64,000 nucleotides of DNA, taken from assembly GCF_019880305.1 (NCBI RefSeq), contig NZ_CP082301.1:1-64000 (forward strand), read 5' to 3'. The position numbers and the translations under genes are program-made. Below the pieces are notes generated by a model, which searched no databases, was not told the DNA's origin, and saw only the letters and a program-made list of their open reading frames with translations. This stretch comes from Streptomyces decoyicus (GTDB taxonomy: Bacteria; Actinomycetota; Actinomycetes; Streptomycetales; Streptomycetaceae). The first letter of the stretch is position 1. Each line of letters opens with the position of its first letter. Below are positions 55,034 to 64,000 of this stretch, in pieces.

Positions 55034-58000
55034 TCAACGGTGAGGGAACCCGCCGAACCCGCCACCGAACCCACCGCCGTGATCACCCGGCCCATGGGGG
55101 CCGTCATGGCCGTCACGGCCGTCATGGCCGTCACGGCCGTCATGGCCGTCATGGCCGTCATGGCCGTCATGGCCGTCGTCCGGGCCACCCGGCCTTCGCG
55201 AGAAGGTGACGGTGTCGCAGTAGATCACCGGCCCGGGTGTGGTGGGCGGGGTAGGGCCGTCGGAGCGGATGCCCTCGCTTTCCAGGATCATCAGGCGCAA
55301 CGGCCCTCTGCGTCGTCCGGGCGGTATCGGGATCTGGCCTGTGTAGAAGGGCGTTCGGGAGGACTCCGCGTCGATGGAGGTGAGTTGGATGGTGGTGTCT
55401 TCGAGGGTCACCCAGCCGAGGTCATCATCGTCGACCAAGCTGTTCCGGCGTTGCAGCGTGGCGGTGATGCGCGGCGGCAGAGAGCCTGTGGGGTCCCAGG
55501 AAGGGCCGGTGAGGCTGACCGACAGCGGATCGCCAGGCGTGACCCTCAGTTCGCGGTCGGGCAGGGTGCGCACCAGGTCGGTGAGGACGGCCGTGGAGGA
55601 GATCTCGGCTCCGGGGATGGAATCCGGCTGGTAGCGGACCAGGGCGAGCCGGACGAAGGGCAGGCATGCATCGCCGGTGTCCAGATCCAGGTCGCAGAAC
55701 CAGCGGCCGGCCGTGTCCTTGTCCGCATCGGACTTCGGAGTGCCCGCTTCGAACTGCGGGGTGAAGCCGACGACCGTGACCGGGAGGGGGCCCGACGGTG
55801 TGGAGAGGGAGAGCTTGCCGGACTGCCGCTCCGCGTTGGTGAACATCTCCGGGGTGGGGGCGAAGACCGGCGCGGAACGGTGGATGGGGTCGCGGCCCAT
55901 CAGGGTGACCCAGGCGTCCCGTACGGACTTCGGATCGCCCCCCGGCGGTTCGCCGAGAACGACACCGAGCAGTTCGCCGTCTCCGGACGAGAACCAGGGA
56001 CGGTCCAGGTACACCCGGATTCCGCGACCGCGCCGTTGGTGGACGATGGGACCGGGCGGCCCGCCGACGTGCTCCAGGGTGAGCGTGGGCACGCAGTACA
56101 GCAGCCGTGGCGCCATGGGGGGCTTGCTGCTCGGCACCGAGTACTCCTGCGCCTTCCCCTCTACGGTCAGCAGGTTCCGGCCGGGTGTGGCGAACTTCGG
56201 TGGGAAGTAGTCGGCGAACTTGCTGCCGGCCACCGGGTGGTAGCGCACCGTCCGGTGCTTGGTGTCGCCGAATTCATGCTTCGCGGGGGTGGGCGGGTGA
56301 GGGTGGGGCTTGTCGTCCTGATTGCCCTGGGGGTCGGCGGGGTGCGCCGCCGCAGCCGCGGCGTCCGCTTTCCCCTTGTCCTCGGCCGCCTGGGTATTGA
56401 AGGTCAGGACGCCGTTTTGGAGGAGGGCGGGTTCGGCGCCCGGGACGCCGTTCTGCCCCGCCGCCCACGCCGTCAGCAGAGCGAACACCGGGGCGGCCAT
56501 CTCGCGAGTGTTGCGGCCCGCGAGGCCGGCGTCCGTCACCTCGGTCCACTCGGCGATCAGGTCGATCCGGTCCGTAGTGCCCTCGTCCAGCGCGACGGAG
56601 CCGATTAGGTGCTCGGCCGTCGCTCCAGAGGCACGGGGGACCGTTGGCGGCGGCAGGGCCAACACCGGTGATTTCATTGGCTGTTGCACCGCATGGACGA
56701 GTGTCAGTTCCTGCCAGGGGGTGAACATCCAGTGCCGACTGGCTGCGGCCAGCGCCAGCGTGTCGTCGGTGCGTCGCGCCTCTGCCGCTCTTCGCGTCGC
56801 CGCGTCCCCCGCCGTCTCCGACGCCAGCCTCGGTACCGAGTCCTGCTGCTCCCTACACCACCCGGCCACGCCCATGACTTTCTCGTCGAAGTCGATCCTG
56901 GAGCACACCCGGACGGTCGCCACGACACCCTTCGGCAGCGATACGGTCAGCACCCGGGACGCCTCGTCGAAGCGCGGCGGGGCAGTGCCTTCGGCCAGCC
57001 GCAGCCGCAGGGACCGGGGACGGTGCCAGACCTCGCCGTCCCAGGAAACCGGGAAGGGCTCCCCGTCGGGCATGCCCGGCAGATCCAGGAAGACCGCGCC
57101 CGTGGACAGCGGATCGGGAAGGTAGGGCAGCTCGACCTGCACGCCGGTGTGCAGAACGGTGTTCACGGGGTTGTTGGGGTCCGCCGCCGAAGACTTGATC
57201 GGCTCCACTTGAACCTCCGGCTGAGACGGGGAGGTGTCGCTCAACGAGCCGCTCTCCCGGGTGGCCAGATCGTAGACCGCGTCCTGCATGGTCCGGTCCG
57301 TGGATCCGATGGCCTCGTCCAGCAGTCCGTGCCACTCGACGCACCGCAGCGACGCCTTCGGTGCCACCACATGACGTTCGTCGGTCCCCCGGTACGGTCC
57401 GTGCCCTTCCGCGGTGACCAGGGACGACCGGTTGAATTCCGCGGCGTACTGCTCGGCTGTCCGGCCGCCTCCGGTGCCGGTTCCCGCGCCCGCGCCGCAG
57501 TCGACGGCGAAGCCGCTCTTGAGGCCAAGGCTGGTGAGGGATTTGCAGCCGGGATCACCGTCGGCACCGCTGCCCGTGAAGCCCTGGGCGCGCTGCTCTT
57601 CGGCGTACGCGGCCTTGGTCTCGTTGCCGAAGATTCCGTCCGCGCCGTGGGGGAGCAAGTGTGCGTGTCCGTGGTCCATCAGGGCCTGCTGGACGATGCG
57701 GACGTCTTCGTTGCGCTTGCCGAATGTGACGTTGACCAGGGCCACGGTCCGCACGGTCCCGGCCGGGGGCGGGCCGGCCCCCGGGCTGCTCCGGATCACC
57801 ATCCGGAAGGCCGAGGAACCTTCCTCGAAGGCGAATCTGGGCACTGTGGCCGGGGCAAGGACGGGCTCGAACCTCTGGAAGGGCTGCAGTCCGGCCCCGC
57901 CGGGGAGCATCAGGGCCGCTGCGTCGTTCGGCGCGGCGGCGGATTCCGCCTGCAGGACGGCGTCGGCCTCCTCCCTGGTAAGACCGTTGCCCGCCAGGTC

Positions 58001-59671
58001 GACAGTACGCAGCCGTAGGCGGTAGTGGTGGCCGAACCGCAGCCTGGGCAGCGAGCCGGGCCGTGTCTTGACCATGATCTCCAGCGGCAGTTGCGTCTGT
58101 GCCGCGTTGTTGAGCGGCTTCGGGAGGTTGGGAGGACGGTGATCCTTGACGGACCCCTCGTCGATGTCCAGTACCAGGCCCGGGCGGGGCGCGGACAACG
58201 ACCACCCGTCCCAGGTGACCAACTGCTCGGGCACGTAGAGGTGGTCGGGGTTTTTGGCGTCGCTCGGCGGTGAGGCCAGATGGGCCTGGAAGAAACCTTC
58301 GTCCGAGGCCGTGAGCAGGACCGGCCCGTCGCGTGGCTGCCGGTACTCCACGACGCGCTCGTGCAGTGAGAACCATCTCTGTCGTTCGTCGTCCCAGATG
58401 TCCATCCGGTGGCCGCGGATCAGGTCCTCGGCGATCAGTTCAGGGGCGGCCTCGGGCTCCTGCGCTTCGTGTGGGGCGACTGCCCCCGGAGGCTGCGGGC
58501 CCGGCTCCGCCCCCTGCCCGTTCCTCTGCTGCTCGATCACGCGGGCGAAGGCGCCGTCATGCTCGACCGCCCGCGTGAACTCGTCCGTAAGACTGTCCAG
58601 GCGCTCGCTCCTGACCAGCGAGATCCCATGGGTACGCACCGGGGAGAGTCCCGTGGCGTCCTTGGGGGGCGAGATCATCTTGCGCGCGGCGCCGTCGATG
58701 TCGGCCTGCTCGACGGCGAAATTCTTTGTCACCGCCACGAGGCCGCGGGACGGCGGCGGCAGCGGCTCCTCGTCCGTGAGGGCCCTGCCCGCGGGCACGA
58801 AGGCATGACGGTCCGGAAGGAAGACGTAACGAGTGCGAGGGGCAACATCGTGCGAACGGTCCCCCAGTGCCGGCGCCCAGTGGGGGGTGACGCTCAGGAT
58901 CCGTTGGCCCGAGGAGACGGGAAGCAGGTCGGCCGGCAGGACGAAGTCCAGGACGAGGCCGAGGGCCCGGAGCAACTTGGGATGGTCGCCGAGCGAGGTG
59001 AGCATCTGGTGGAAGTCGGGATTTTGCTTGGGCGGTCGCGGCCGCCGGATCGGTTCTCCGTTGGCGAGCGTTGGGGCGGGGGTCATGTCGAGCGCGTGGA
59101 AGCCCTTCAGCCCGGCCAACTGCGGAGGCATGGGGGGCTCGCCGTCCGCGGCGGCGTCGCCGGTCGCTGTGGCCACGTCCCTGGTGCCCGTTGCGGTGTC
59201 ACTCGCTGAGCGCAGCAGCGCCCTTGTGGAGGGCGGTGTCTCGGGCGACATCTTGGCCGCTTCCACATACCTTTCCTTGGTGAACGTGCCGACTTCGTTC
59301 GCCGAGTAGGTGTGGAATGTGTCCGGGTCGGTGTGGCTTTCGAAGACGTAGGGGTCCAGCGGCGTCTCCCTGCCGAAGAGGCTGTTCCACAGATCGGTGC
59401 CGGGGGGTGGGCCCAGAGGCTTCAGACCGCTGATGAAGGGCGTCGAGGATGCGGAAGTACGGTCCCCGGTACCGAAATCGAAGGTGGCCGCTTTGACCTT
59501 CTCCGGCCAGGAAAGGAAATCGGGGAAGTTCGGTCCCAGCGTAGTGCGCTTCGTCGTCCTGTCGGATGTCACCAGTCGCGGGGCGATGAACACCGACACC
59601 CTGAGCTGCGTACCGTCCTTCGAAAGACCGGCGGGGAGAACGGTCCAGTTGATGTGCTGTTCGAAGTCCAT
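55034..59671 (-). CDS. Giant protein 1 (about 1545 aa) with inserted peptidoglycan-binding-like domain
   Basis: A very large intracellular-type protein without signal peptide or membrane helix. The first 650 residues are unrecognised (FEQHINWTVLPAGLSKDG, RYVFLPDRHAFVPAG, DHLYVPEQLVTWDGWSLS). Residues about 660-720 form a peptidoglycan-binding-1-like repeat (VRIVQQALMDHGH, HGADGIFGNETKAAYAEEQ). Then come long beta-rich parts (WCREQQDSVPRL, YFPPKFATPGRNLLT) and a C-terminus of tandem GHD/GRD triplets and Gly-rich GGGFGGGFGG. ATG 59671 follows GGGGAGA. It is 18 nt after the 1049-aa gene, clearly one operon. Function unknown; a large surface or assembly scaffold is a guess. Confidence 0.75.
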   Translation of the reverse strand: MDFEQHINWTVLPAGLSKDGTQLRVSVFIAPRLVTSDRTTKRTTLGPNFPDFLSWPEKVKAATFDFGTGDRTSASSTPFISGLKPLGPPPGTDLWNSLFGRETPLDPYVFESHTDPDTFHTYSANEVGTFTKERYVEAAKMSPETPPSTRALLRSASDTATGTRDVATATGDAAADGEPPMPPQLAGLKGFHALDMTPAPTLANGEPIRRPRPPKQNPDFHQMLTSLGDHPKLLRALGLVLDFVLPADLLPVSSGQRILSVTPHWAPALGDRSHDVAPRTRYVFLPDRHAFVPAGRALTDEEPLPPPSRGLVAVTKNFAVEQADIDGAARKMISPPKDATGLSPVRTHGISLVRSERLDSLTDEFTRAVEHDGAFARVIEQQRNGQGAEPGPQPPGAVAPHEAQEPEAAPELIAEDLIRGHRMDIWDDERQRWFSLHERVVEYRQPRDGPVLLTASDEGFFQAHLASPPSDAKNPDHLYVPEQLVTWDGWSLSAPRPGLVLDIDEGSVKDHRPPNLPKPLNNAAQTQLPLEIMVKTRPGSLPRLRFGHHYRLRLRTVDLAGNGLTREEADAVLQAESAAAPNDAAALMLPGGAGLQPFQRFEPVLAPATVPRFAFEEGSSAFRMVIRSSPGAGPPPAGTVRTVALVNVTFGKRNEDVRIVQQALMDHGHAHLLPHGADGIFGNETKAAYAEEQRAQGFTGSGADGDPGCKSLTSLGLKSGFAVDCGAGAGTGTGGGRTAEQYAAEFNRSSLVTAEGHGPYRGTDERHVVAPKASLRCVEWHGLLDEAIGSTDRTMQDAVYDLATRESGSLSDTSPSQPEVQVEPIKSSAADPNNPVNTVLHTGVQVELPYLPDPLSTGAVFLDLPGMPDGEPFPVSWDGEVWHRPRSLRLRLAEGTAPPRFDEASRVLTVSLPKGVVATVRVCSRIDFDEKVMGVAGWCREQQDSVPRLASETAGDAATRRAAEARRTDDTLALAAASRHWMFTPWQELTLVHAVQQPMKSPVLALPPPTVPRASGATAEHLIGSVALDEGTTDRIDLIAEWTEVTDAGLAGRNTREMAAPVFALLTAWAAGQNGVPGAEPALLQNGVLTFNTQAAEDKGKADAAAAAAHPADPQGNQDDKPHPHPPTPAKHEFGDTKHRTVRYHPVAGSKFADYFPPKFATPGRNLLTVEGKAQEYSVPSSKPPMAPRLLYCVPTLTLEHVGGPPGPIVHQRRGRGIRVYLDRPWFSSGDGELLGVVLGEPPGGDPKSVRDAWVTLMGRDPIHRSAPVFAPTPEMFTNAERQSGKLSLSTPSGPLPVTVVGFTPQFEAGTPKSDADKDTAGRWFCDLDLDTGDACLPFVRLALVRYQPDSIPGAEISSTAVLTDLVRTLPDRELRVTPGDPLSVSLTGPSWDPTGSLPPRITATLQRRNSLVDDDDLGWVTLEDTTIQLTSIDAESSRTPFYTGQIPIPPGRRRGPLRLMILESEGIRSDGPTPPTTPGPVIYCDTVTFSRRPGGPDDGHDGHDGHDGHDGRDGHDGRDGHDGPHGPGDHGGGFGGGFGGFPHR
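55103..55174. repeat. Eight 9-bp tandem units in the giant gene
   Basis: GTCATGGCC and the variant GTCACGGCC repeat 8 times head to tail and encode the GHD/GRD triplets of giant protein 1. Differences between units suggest slippage expansion. Confidence 0.9.
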
Positions 59672-59688
59672 TCTTGTCTCCCCGCGGC

Positions 59689-62600
59689 TCACGCGGCGAA
59701 TGCCGCGCAGTACTCACGCCAGTCATGTTCTTTCGAGATGCACTGGGCGAAGGTCGGGTCGCCCGGCGCGCCGGAGAAGCTCCGCTCCAGTTCGAGCTTG
59801 ACGGACTTGCTGAAGAAGGCGATCCGCACGCTGACCGTGAGGGTGCCCCGTCCGCGGACCACTGACTGGCCGTCGTGCTTTTCGTAGCTGAGTTCCAGAT
59901 AGAACTCGACGGAGACCGTGACGATGCCCAGGACGGTGAGGAAGCCGTTGCACCGCAGATATCCGCCCAGGGTGATGTCGCCGTCCGCGAACAGGAAGTG
60001 GATGCCGGCCATGACCGACACGCCGCCGCTCGCGACCCCCAGGTCCAGTGCTGCGCTGCCGCCGAACTCAAGGGCGCCCTCGACCGCCTTCACACCGCTG
60101 GTGTCGACCAGCATCGAGAAGTAGCCGCCGCCCCCGAACAGCGAGACCGTGACGTTGAAGGGGTGCTTCTGCTCGGAGACCGAGAAGCGGAAGGAAACCG
60201 GCTTGTTGTCGAAGGGGATCGCCACCTCCGCAGACAGGGCGAGGTTCGACAGCATGAAAACGCCGAGCGGAATGGCCGGAAGCGCGAGTTTGTAACCGAC
60301 ACGAATACCGCTGGGCTGGATGTCCAGGAACGCGCCGGAACCGAAGACGTCGGCGGGCAAGGCGGTGCGCAGGCTGTTCAGGAACTCCAGCTCATTGCTG
60401 AACTTGAGCTCCACGCCGGAGGCCGTCACATCGGGTTTCTTTCCCGGGCCGGTGCTGAACTTCAATTCCTCGAACTCCACTCGGGCCATACCGAAGAAGT
60501 TCATCGCGAAGTGGCTCAGTTTGCCGTCCACGGTGGCCTTGTCGACGGCATCCTTGGAACGGACGGTGCGGGCGTCCAGGATCAGTGAGGCCTTGGACAC
60601 ATCGATAAGGGCGTTCGGGTCCGGCTTGTTGTCGGGCGTCTTGGGCGGATCCAACGGAGGCTTCCACACATACCGCAGTTCCTTGCCCTGGCCGTCGGCC
60701 AGGTCGCGGATGCGCAGCACGGGCGCCGGCAGTTGGCCTTTCGCGTCGTTGAGTATGGCCGCGATCTGGTCGTCGCCGAGCTGACGCAATGTGTCGAAGT
60801 TGTCCTTGACCAGGCTCTTCAGATACTTGCCAAGGTCGATGCCGAGCAGCTGGGCCCCGCCGAAGGCATTCCTGATGGTGTCGATGTCATTCGCCCCGAC
60901 GACCGCCCCACTGGCGTCCGTGGCGAAAACGTCCGGGACAACGCCTGCCCGACTGGTGATCGTCTTCACCGCGGAATCAGGGCTGGAAAGTCCACCGGCC
61001 TGCTCGGCCCCGAAGGTGAGGCTGAGCGGCTTTTGCAGATCCAGGTACGCGCCCGCCGGGTGTCCCTCCATGGTCTGCCGCAGATATGTATCGTTGAACA
61101 CGACCTTGAGATCACCGCCGTTGGGGGTGAATTGCTCAACGGCGGGGACACGTACCGCCGCCTCGTGCACACAGGGCTGGCCCACCACAGGGATGCCGCC
61201 CTTCGGGCCGAGCCCGAAGGTCAGGGTGCCCACTGCGTGGCTGGTGCTGCCGGGGGCCCCGGCAGGCGGCTGCGCCATGGCCATCACTTGGCCGTTCATC
61301 GGGCGTTGCAGGCGATCGCCCAGCTGTGGTTCTTTGTTCTTGTCGTACAGCTCCGTCAAACGCCCCTGTTCATTGGGCGTTCCGTCCGCCACGAACACCA
61401 GCGGCATGGTGAAACTGACCTTTCGGCCCTCGCTGTCCGTGCCGATCAGGGTGAACTCGAAGTCCTTGAGGGAGTCACGGAGAACCACCCAGAAGGCATC
61501 GGGCTTTGTAGTGGGCGGTCGAATCAGTGGGGTGACGCGATCGGTGATACGCAGCGTACGGAAGGGCATTTCGCGTCCCGCATGCGGAAAGCCGGTGCTC
61601 GCCCCGTACTCGACCTCCGGCTGCTTGACGACGATGTACTCCTCCTGCTGCAGGTAGGCGACGATCCCGTCGTTCGGCCGAGCAACGAACACGCGCCGGG
61701 TCTCCGTCACGTCCAGGGCTTCATGACCGGTGCACAAGCGGCCGTGATTGACGACGCGGACGTACTGGTCACGCCCCAGGCCCGTGATGTGGTCATAGGC
61801 CACCAGGCTCGGGGCACGCCGGCCGACCAACGTGTAGCGGTCAATGGCCGGCTGCGACAGCGGCTCCCAGGCGCCGTGCAAGTGGGCCGAGGCCCCTAGG
61901 GGCGTGACGAGGAACTGCTCCGCGTGCAGGGGCGCGCTGTGGACTTCGAGGGGCCCACCTGGCCCTCCGGGCAACTCAACCCGGCTGGTGAGGGTGACGA
62001 GGTCTTCCAGGGTGGCGCCGGCAACTGGGGCACCCCCTGGCAGAGCACCCCGGCCCGTGGCCGTCGCGAAGGCCCGCAGCTGAACGTCGCCGTCCCGTTC
62101 ACCGTGCAACCGGGCGTGCCACAACGCGACGCGGCCGTCGAGCTGTTGGGGTCCTGTGCCCCCCACCCAGTCCACGGGGGCGTCGTAGGTGATCAGCAGC
62201 CGGGTGGGGAACTCGATGACACTTCTGGGGAGGCCCTGGAAGACCGACGATCCCGGCGTGTCCGGGCTCTGCGGGCCGACCGGCACCGTCATCGGCACCA
62301 GACGCGCCCAGTCGAGCAGCGCGTCCAGCGACAGGTCCAAGCCGTCGATGCTCTCCGGCACTGCGAAAGCCAGACGGGCCGAGTCGGCGGTGACTGCCTT
62401 TATGGGAGCAGTGACGGCGTTCAGATTCAGGGGGACCTCTTCCACTACGTGCTGCGCCGGCAGCCCGGCCAGGACGAACGCGGGCTGGGCCCGGTCCCGT
62501 CGCACCAGGCGGCGGCCGTCGAAGCGCAGGTTGACCAGCGCGATGTCGACGACGAGCATGTCCGCGGGCCGCACCACCCGGAACGGCCCCTCCGCGACGT

Positions 62601-62838
62601 CCACCTCGTGCGGCGGCGGGGGTTCCGGGGGTCGGTCGGGGCCGGGGCCATGGTGCGGCGGACCGGGATGCGGGCCGTGCGGCGGCCTACCAGGGCCTCC
62701 GCCCCCGAACCCTCCACCGCCGGCGCGGCCGCCGCGGTCACCGCCGTGGTCATCGTGCTGCCCCTCACCCTCACCGGGATGGTTGCGCAGCTCTTCCCCG
62801 AGCCTCAGAGAGACAGAACGGCGGGTACGGAATGACAT
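59689..62838 (-). CDS. Giant protein 2 (about 1049 aa), beta-rich C-terminus
   Basis: First gene of the operon. The N-terminal 75 residues are disordered (Gly/His/Pro-rich, GGGGFGGGG). Then come VVDIALVNLRFDGRRLV and long beta-rich regions (TRLLITYDAPVDWVGG, FVARPNDGIVAYLQQEEYIV), a central helix-rich part (DTIRNAFGGAQLLGIDLG), and a C-terminal 300 residues of alternating polar/nonpolar strands (FNVTVSLFGGGGYFSML, SAALDLGVASGGVSVMAG, TLTVSVRIAFFSKSVKLE) that resemble a large beta-sheet barrel or solenoid. No known domain is recognised. ATG 62838 after GGTGAGG is preferred to ATG 62862. Probably a partner of giant protein 1. Confidence 0.75.
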   Translation of the reverse strand: MSFRTRRSVSLRLGEELRNHPGEGEGQHDDHGGDRGGRAGGGGFGGGGPGRPPHGPHPGPPHHGPGPDRPPEPPPPHEVDVAEGPFRVVRPADMLVVDIALVNLRFDGRRLVRRDRAQPAFVLAGLPAQHVVEEVPLNLNAVTAPIKAVTADSARLAFAVPESIDGLDLSLDALLDWARLVPMTVPVGPQSPDTPGSSVFQGLPRSVIEFPTRLLITYDAPVDWVGGTGPQQLDGRVALWHARLHGERDGDVQLRAFATATGRGALPGGAPVAGATLEDLVTLTSRVELPGGPGGPLEVHSAPLHAEQFLVTPLGASAHLHGAWEPLSQPAIDRYTLVGRRAPSLVAYDHITGLGRDQYVRVVNHGRLCTGHEALDVTETRRVFVARPNDGIVAYLQQEEYIVVKQPEVEYGASTGFPHAGREMPFRTLRITDRVTPLIRPPTTKPDAFWVVLRDSLKDFEFTLIGTDSEGRKVSFTMPLVFVADGTPNEQGRLTELYDKNKEPQLGDRLQRPMNGQVMAMAQPPAGAPGSTSHAVGTLTFGLGPKGGIPVVGQPCVHEAAVRVPAVEQFTPNGGDLKVVFNDTYLRQTMEGHPAGAYLDLQKPLSLTFGAEQAGGLSSPDSAVKTITSRAGVVPDVFATDASGAVVGANDIDTIRNAFGGAQLLGIDLGKYLKSLVKDNFDTLRQLGDDQIAAILNDAKGQLPAPVLRIRDLADGQGKELRYVWKPPLDPPKTPDNKPDPNALIDVSKASLILDARTVRSKDAVDKATVDGKLSHFAMNFFGMARVEFEELKFSTGPGKKPDVTASGVELKFSNELEFLNSLRTALPADVFGSGAFLDIQPSGIRVGYKLALPAIPLGVFMLSNLALSAEVAIPFDNKPVSFRFSVSEQKHPFNVTVSLFGGGGYFSMLVDTSGVKAVEGALEFGGSAALDLGVASGGVSVMAGIHFLFADGDITLGGYLRCNGFLTVLGIVTVSVEFYLELSYEKHDGQSVVRGRGTLTVSVRIAFFSKSVKLELERSFSGAPGDPTFAQCISKEHDWREYCAAFAA

Positions 62839-62924
62839 GAACAACGCCTCACCCGAGCTCATATGAATGAAGAGTCGTGCCGACGGTGCGGTGCGGGGAA
62901 GGCACCTTCACCTCTCTTCCATGC

Positions 62925-63491
62925 TCACTCCGGTGGCGTACGCCCGCCACTGGGGAGCGGAACGGCAGCGGCCGACGCCGCGGTGCCTCGCCCCGGTCGC
63001 CGGCACCCCTCCTCGACAACCAGGCCGGACAGCTCCGTCGCCGCATCGGCCGGAGCGGCCGGGTACGCGTCCCCGGTCAGCGACGAGGTCCCGCCCGGGA
63101 CCTCGTCCGCCTCCAGGATGGAGTGCGGCATACCGACGTCGAACGGGGACAACACGTCGTCAGCCGCGCCCGTGACGGCCGCGATCAGACTCTGGGACGA
63201 CGACGAAGGGGACTGCGCCGGGTTGTCGGGCGGGCCGCCCCCGTGGTCCAGGAACCACTGCTTGGAGTCATCGAGCATCACCGAAACGAAGTCCGAGGGG
63301 CTGGGTGGTGTAGTCCCTCCAGGCGTCGTTGAGGCCGGAGGCCAGGTCCTGGAGGTCCTCTGGGCGACGGCCGTCGCGTCGGCGTTCTGCTGCACGGCAT
63401 CGGCATGGGTGCCCGCCGCGTCGTCGTCACCGACGTCCACCGCGCCGTCGTCACGCTCCAGCGAGGTCACCAGTGCCGTCATCTTGTCCAT
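62925..63491 (-). CDS. Acidic Ser/Pro-rich hypothetical protein
   Basis: About 188 residues from the ATG at 63489-63491: MDKMTALVTSLERDDGAVDV, DSKQWFLDHGGG and a Ser/Ala/Pro-rich tail. In the middle another frame (EDLQDLASGLNDAWRDY) looks more protein-like, so two compensating frameshifts may exist. No family. It precedes the giant-protein operon on the same strand and may be part of it. Confidence 0.4.
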   Translation of the reverse strand: MDKMTALVTSLERDDGAVDVGDDDAAGTHADAVQQNADATAVAQRTSRTWPPASTTPGGTTPPSPSDFVSVMLDDSKQWFLDHGGGPPDNPAQSPSSSSQSLIAAVTGAADDVLSPFDVGMPHSILEADEVPGGTSSLTGDAYPAAPADAATELSGLVVEEGCRRPGRGTAASAAAVPLPSGGRTPPE

Positions 63492-63734
63492 CAGGACCGT
63501 CTGCTGGGCCGCGAACCGCACGCCGCGTGCGCTGCGGACCCCCGGCGGCGTCCGAGCCCGACTGCGACCTGATCCAACCCCGGTGACAGCCCGTTGAGTT
63601 GCCGGCGACCGCAATCGGCGACCGGGTGCGGGCCGGCAGCCGGGGGGCTAGCGTGGGAAGGGAGCCGCCGTGCCGCTCGTGTTCCGGACGACGTCCCGGC
63701 CCCTCCTGCCCCTTTCTCTCTCAGGCGGATCGCT

Positions 63735-64000
63735 ATGTCCTCCACCGTTCGCATCGCCGGCGCGCTGCCCACGCCGGACGCCGACCCGAGTCTGAGCGTC
63801 GTCTTCGCCGGCGGCTGGTCGGTGGGTTACGACTGGGCGGCAGACCACGTGGTCACCGCGGGTGCGCCGGTGCAGCCGCTCTTCCCCTCACCGTTCGACC
63901 GTGACCTGGACGGCGCGCTGCTCGGCCAACAAAGCTTCAGTGACTTCGAGTACATCTTCCAGGGGGGCAACTACCAACGGATCAAGCTGGTCGGGCTGCA
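63735..64000 (+). CDS. Start of a further large protein, cut by the window
   Basis: MSSTVRIAGALPTPDADPSL begins the frame, which is open to the edge (88 residues). GWSVGYDWAADHVV and DFEYIFQGGNYQRIKL recall one blade of a hemopexin-type repeat (Y-x-F-x-G-x-x-Y). It is divergent from the giant-protein operon and may belong to the same system. Only a fragment is visible. Confidence 0.55.
   Translation, partial: MSSTVRIAGALPTPDADPSLSVVFAGGWSVGYDWAADHVVTAGAPVQPLFPSPFDRDLDGALLGQQSFSDFEYIFQGGNYQRIKLVGL

Noticed and set aside
55103..55174. Possible CRISPR array
   Set aside because: The 9-bp units are contiguous without spacers and encode an in-frame GHD/GRD tail.
55040..58018. Long plus-strand frames opposite giant protein 1
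   Set aside because: They are complements of the real gene and contain no coherent domains; the minus-strand gene has a ribosome site and operon spacing.

Overview
The window is high-GC DNA with actinobacterial signatures: GTG and overlapping TGATG/ATGA starts, GGAGG-type ribosome binding sites, and many families typical of Streptomyces (PucR and MEDS sensors, SpoIIE-type phosphatase, PknB-type kinase, BrkB, hemerythrins, DUF1931). It is most likely an accessory, possibly chromosome-arm or plasmid-borne, part of a Streptomyces-like genome. Intact stress and redox genes alternate with decayed genes and insertion-sequence scraps (IS110, IS630, several IS5-type, a tyrosine-recombinase remnant). 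The assignment is inferred from protein families only.

Region by region. 1-6.4 kb: IS110 fragment, a decayed membrane protein, PsiE, a DyP-peroxidase/FUSC chimeric remnant, a KimA-type potassium importer and degenerate DNA. 6.5-15.5 kb: MFS transporter with an extra C-terminal domain, broken Hsp20, DUF1931 histone-fold protein, a conserved small protein, integrase remnant, FUSC membrane protein, and a PucR regulator with a MEDS sensor. 15.7-25.2 kb: a nine-gene proteostasis/redox operon (general stress protein, DnaK, GrpE, CbpA-type J-protein, CbpM, ClpB, thioredoxin, UBP zinc finger, cNMP-domain flavoprotein reductase). 25.2-34 kb: HAD phosphatase, broken small genes, a zinc-ribbon/nuclease/helicase-associated protein, a secreted protein, and an IS630-type unit carrying an alpha/beta hydrolase. 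33.5-46.3 kb: small membrane and stress proteins (BrkB, CsbD), a five-gene cluster around a heme-oxygenase-like di-iron enzyme (methyltransferase, CDGSH, di-iron oxidase, 2OG dioxygenase, then a convergent YbdK-type ligase), hemerythrin, anti-sigma-like ATPase, MerR regulator behind a repeat-rich leader, and a collapsed osmoprotectant ABC operon. 46.7-54.4 kb: Ser/Thr kinase, PAS-PAS-GAF-SpoIIE phosphatase, IS debris, a second hemerythrin, and a DUF2335-like membrane protein. 55-64 kb: two giant proteins of unknown function in one operon, a small acidic ORF, and the start of a divergent gene.

How the genes may work together. PsiE, a small heat-shock protein, a disaggregase, thioredoxin and a cation transporter on one mosaic segment recall the transmissible locus of stress tolerance of proteobacteria, here with a full DnaK-GrpE-J-ClpB disaggregation machine and its own thioredoxin and reductase-like flavoprotein. 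I regard this as a candidate actinobacterial stress-tolerance island. The di-iron/2OG/CDGSH/methyltransferase/ligase cluster looks like an uncharacterised amino-acid or small-peptide tailoring pathway. No rRNA, tRNA or CRISPR array was recognised.
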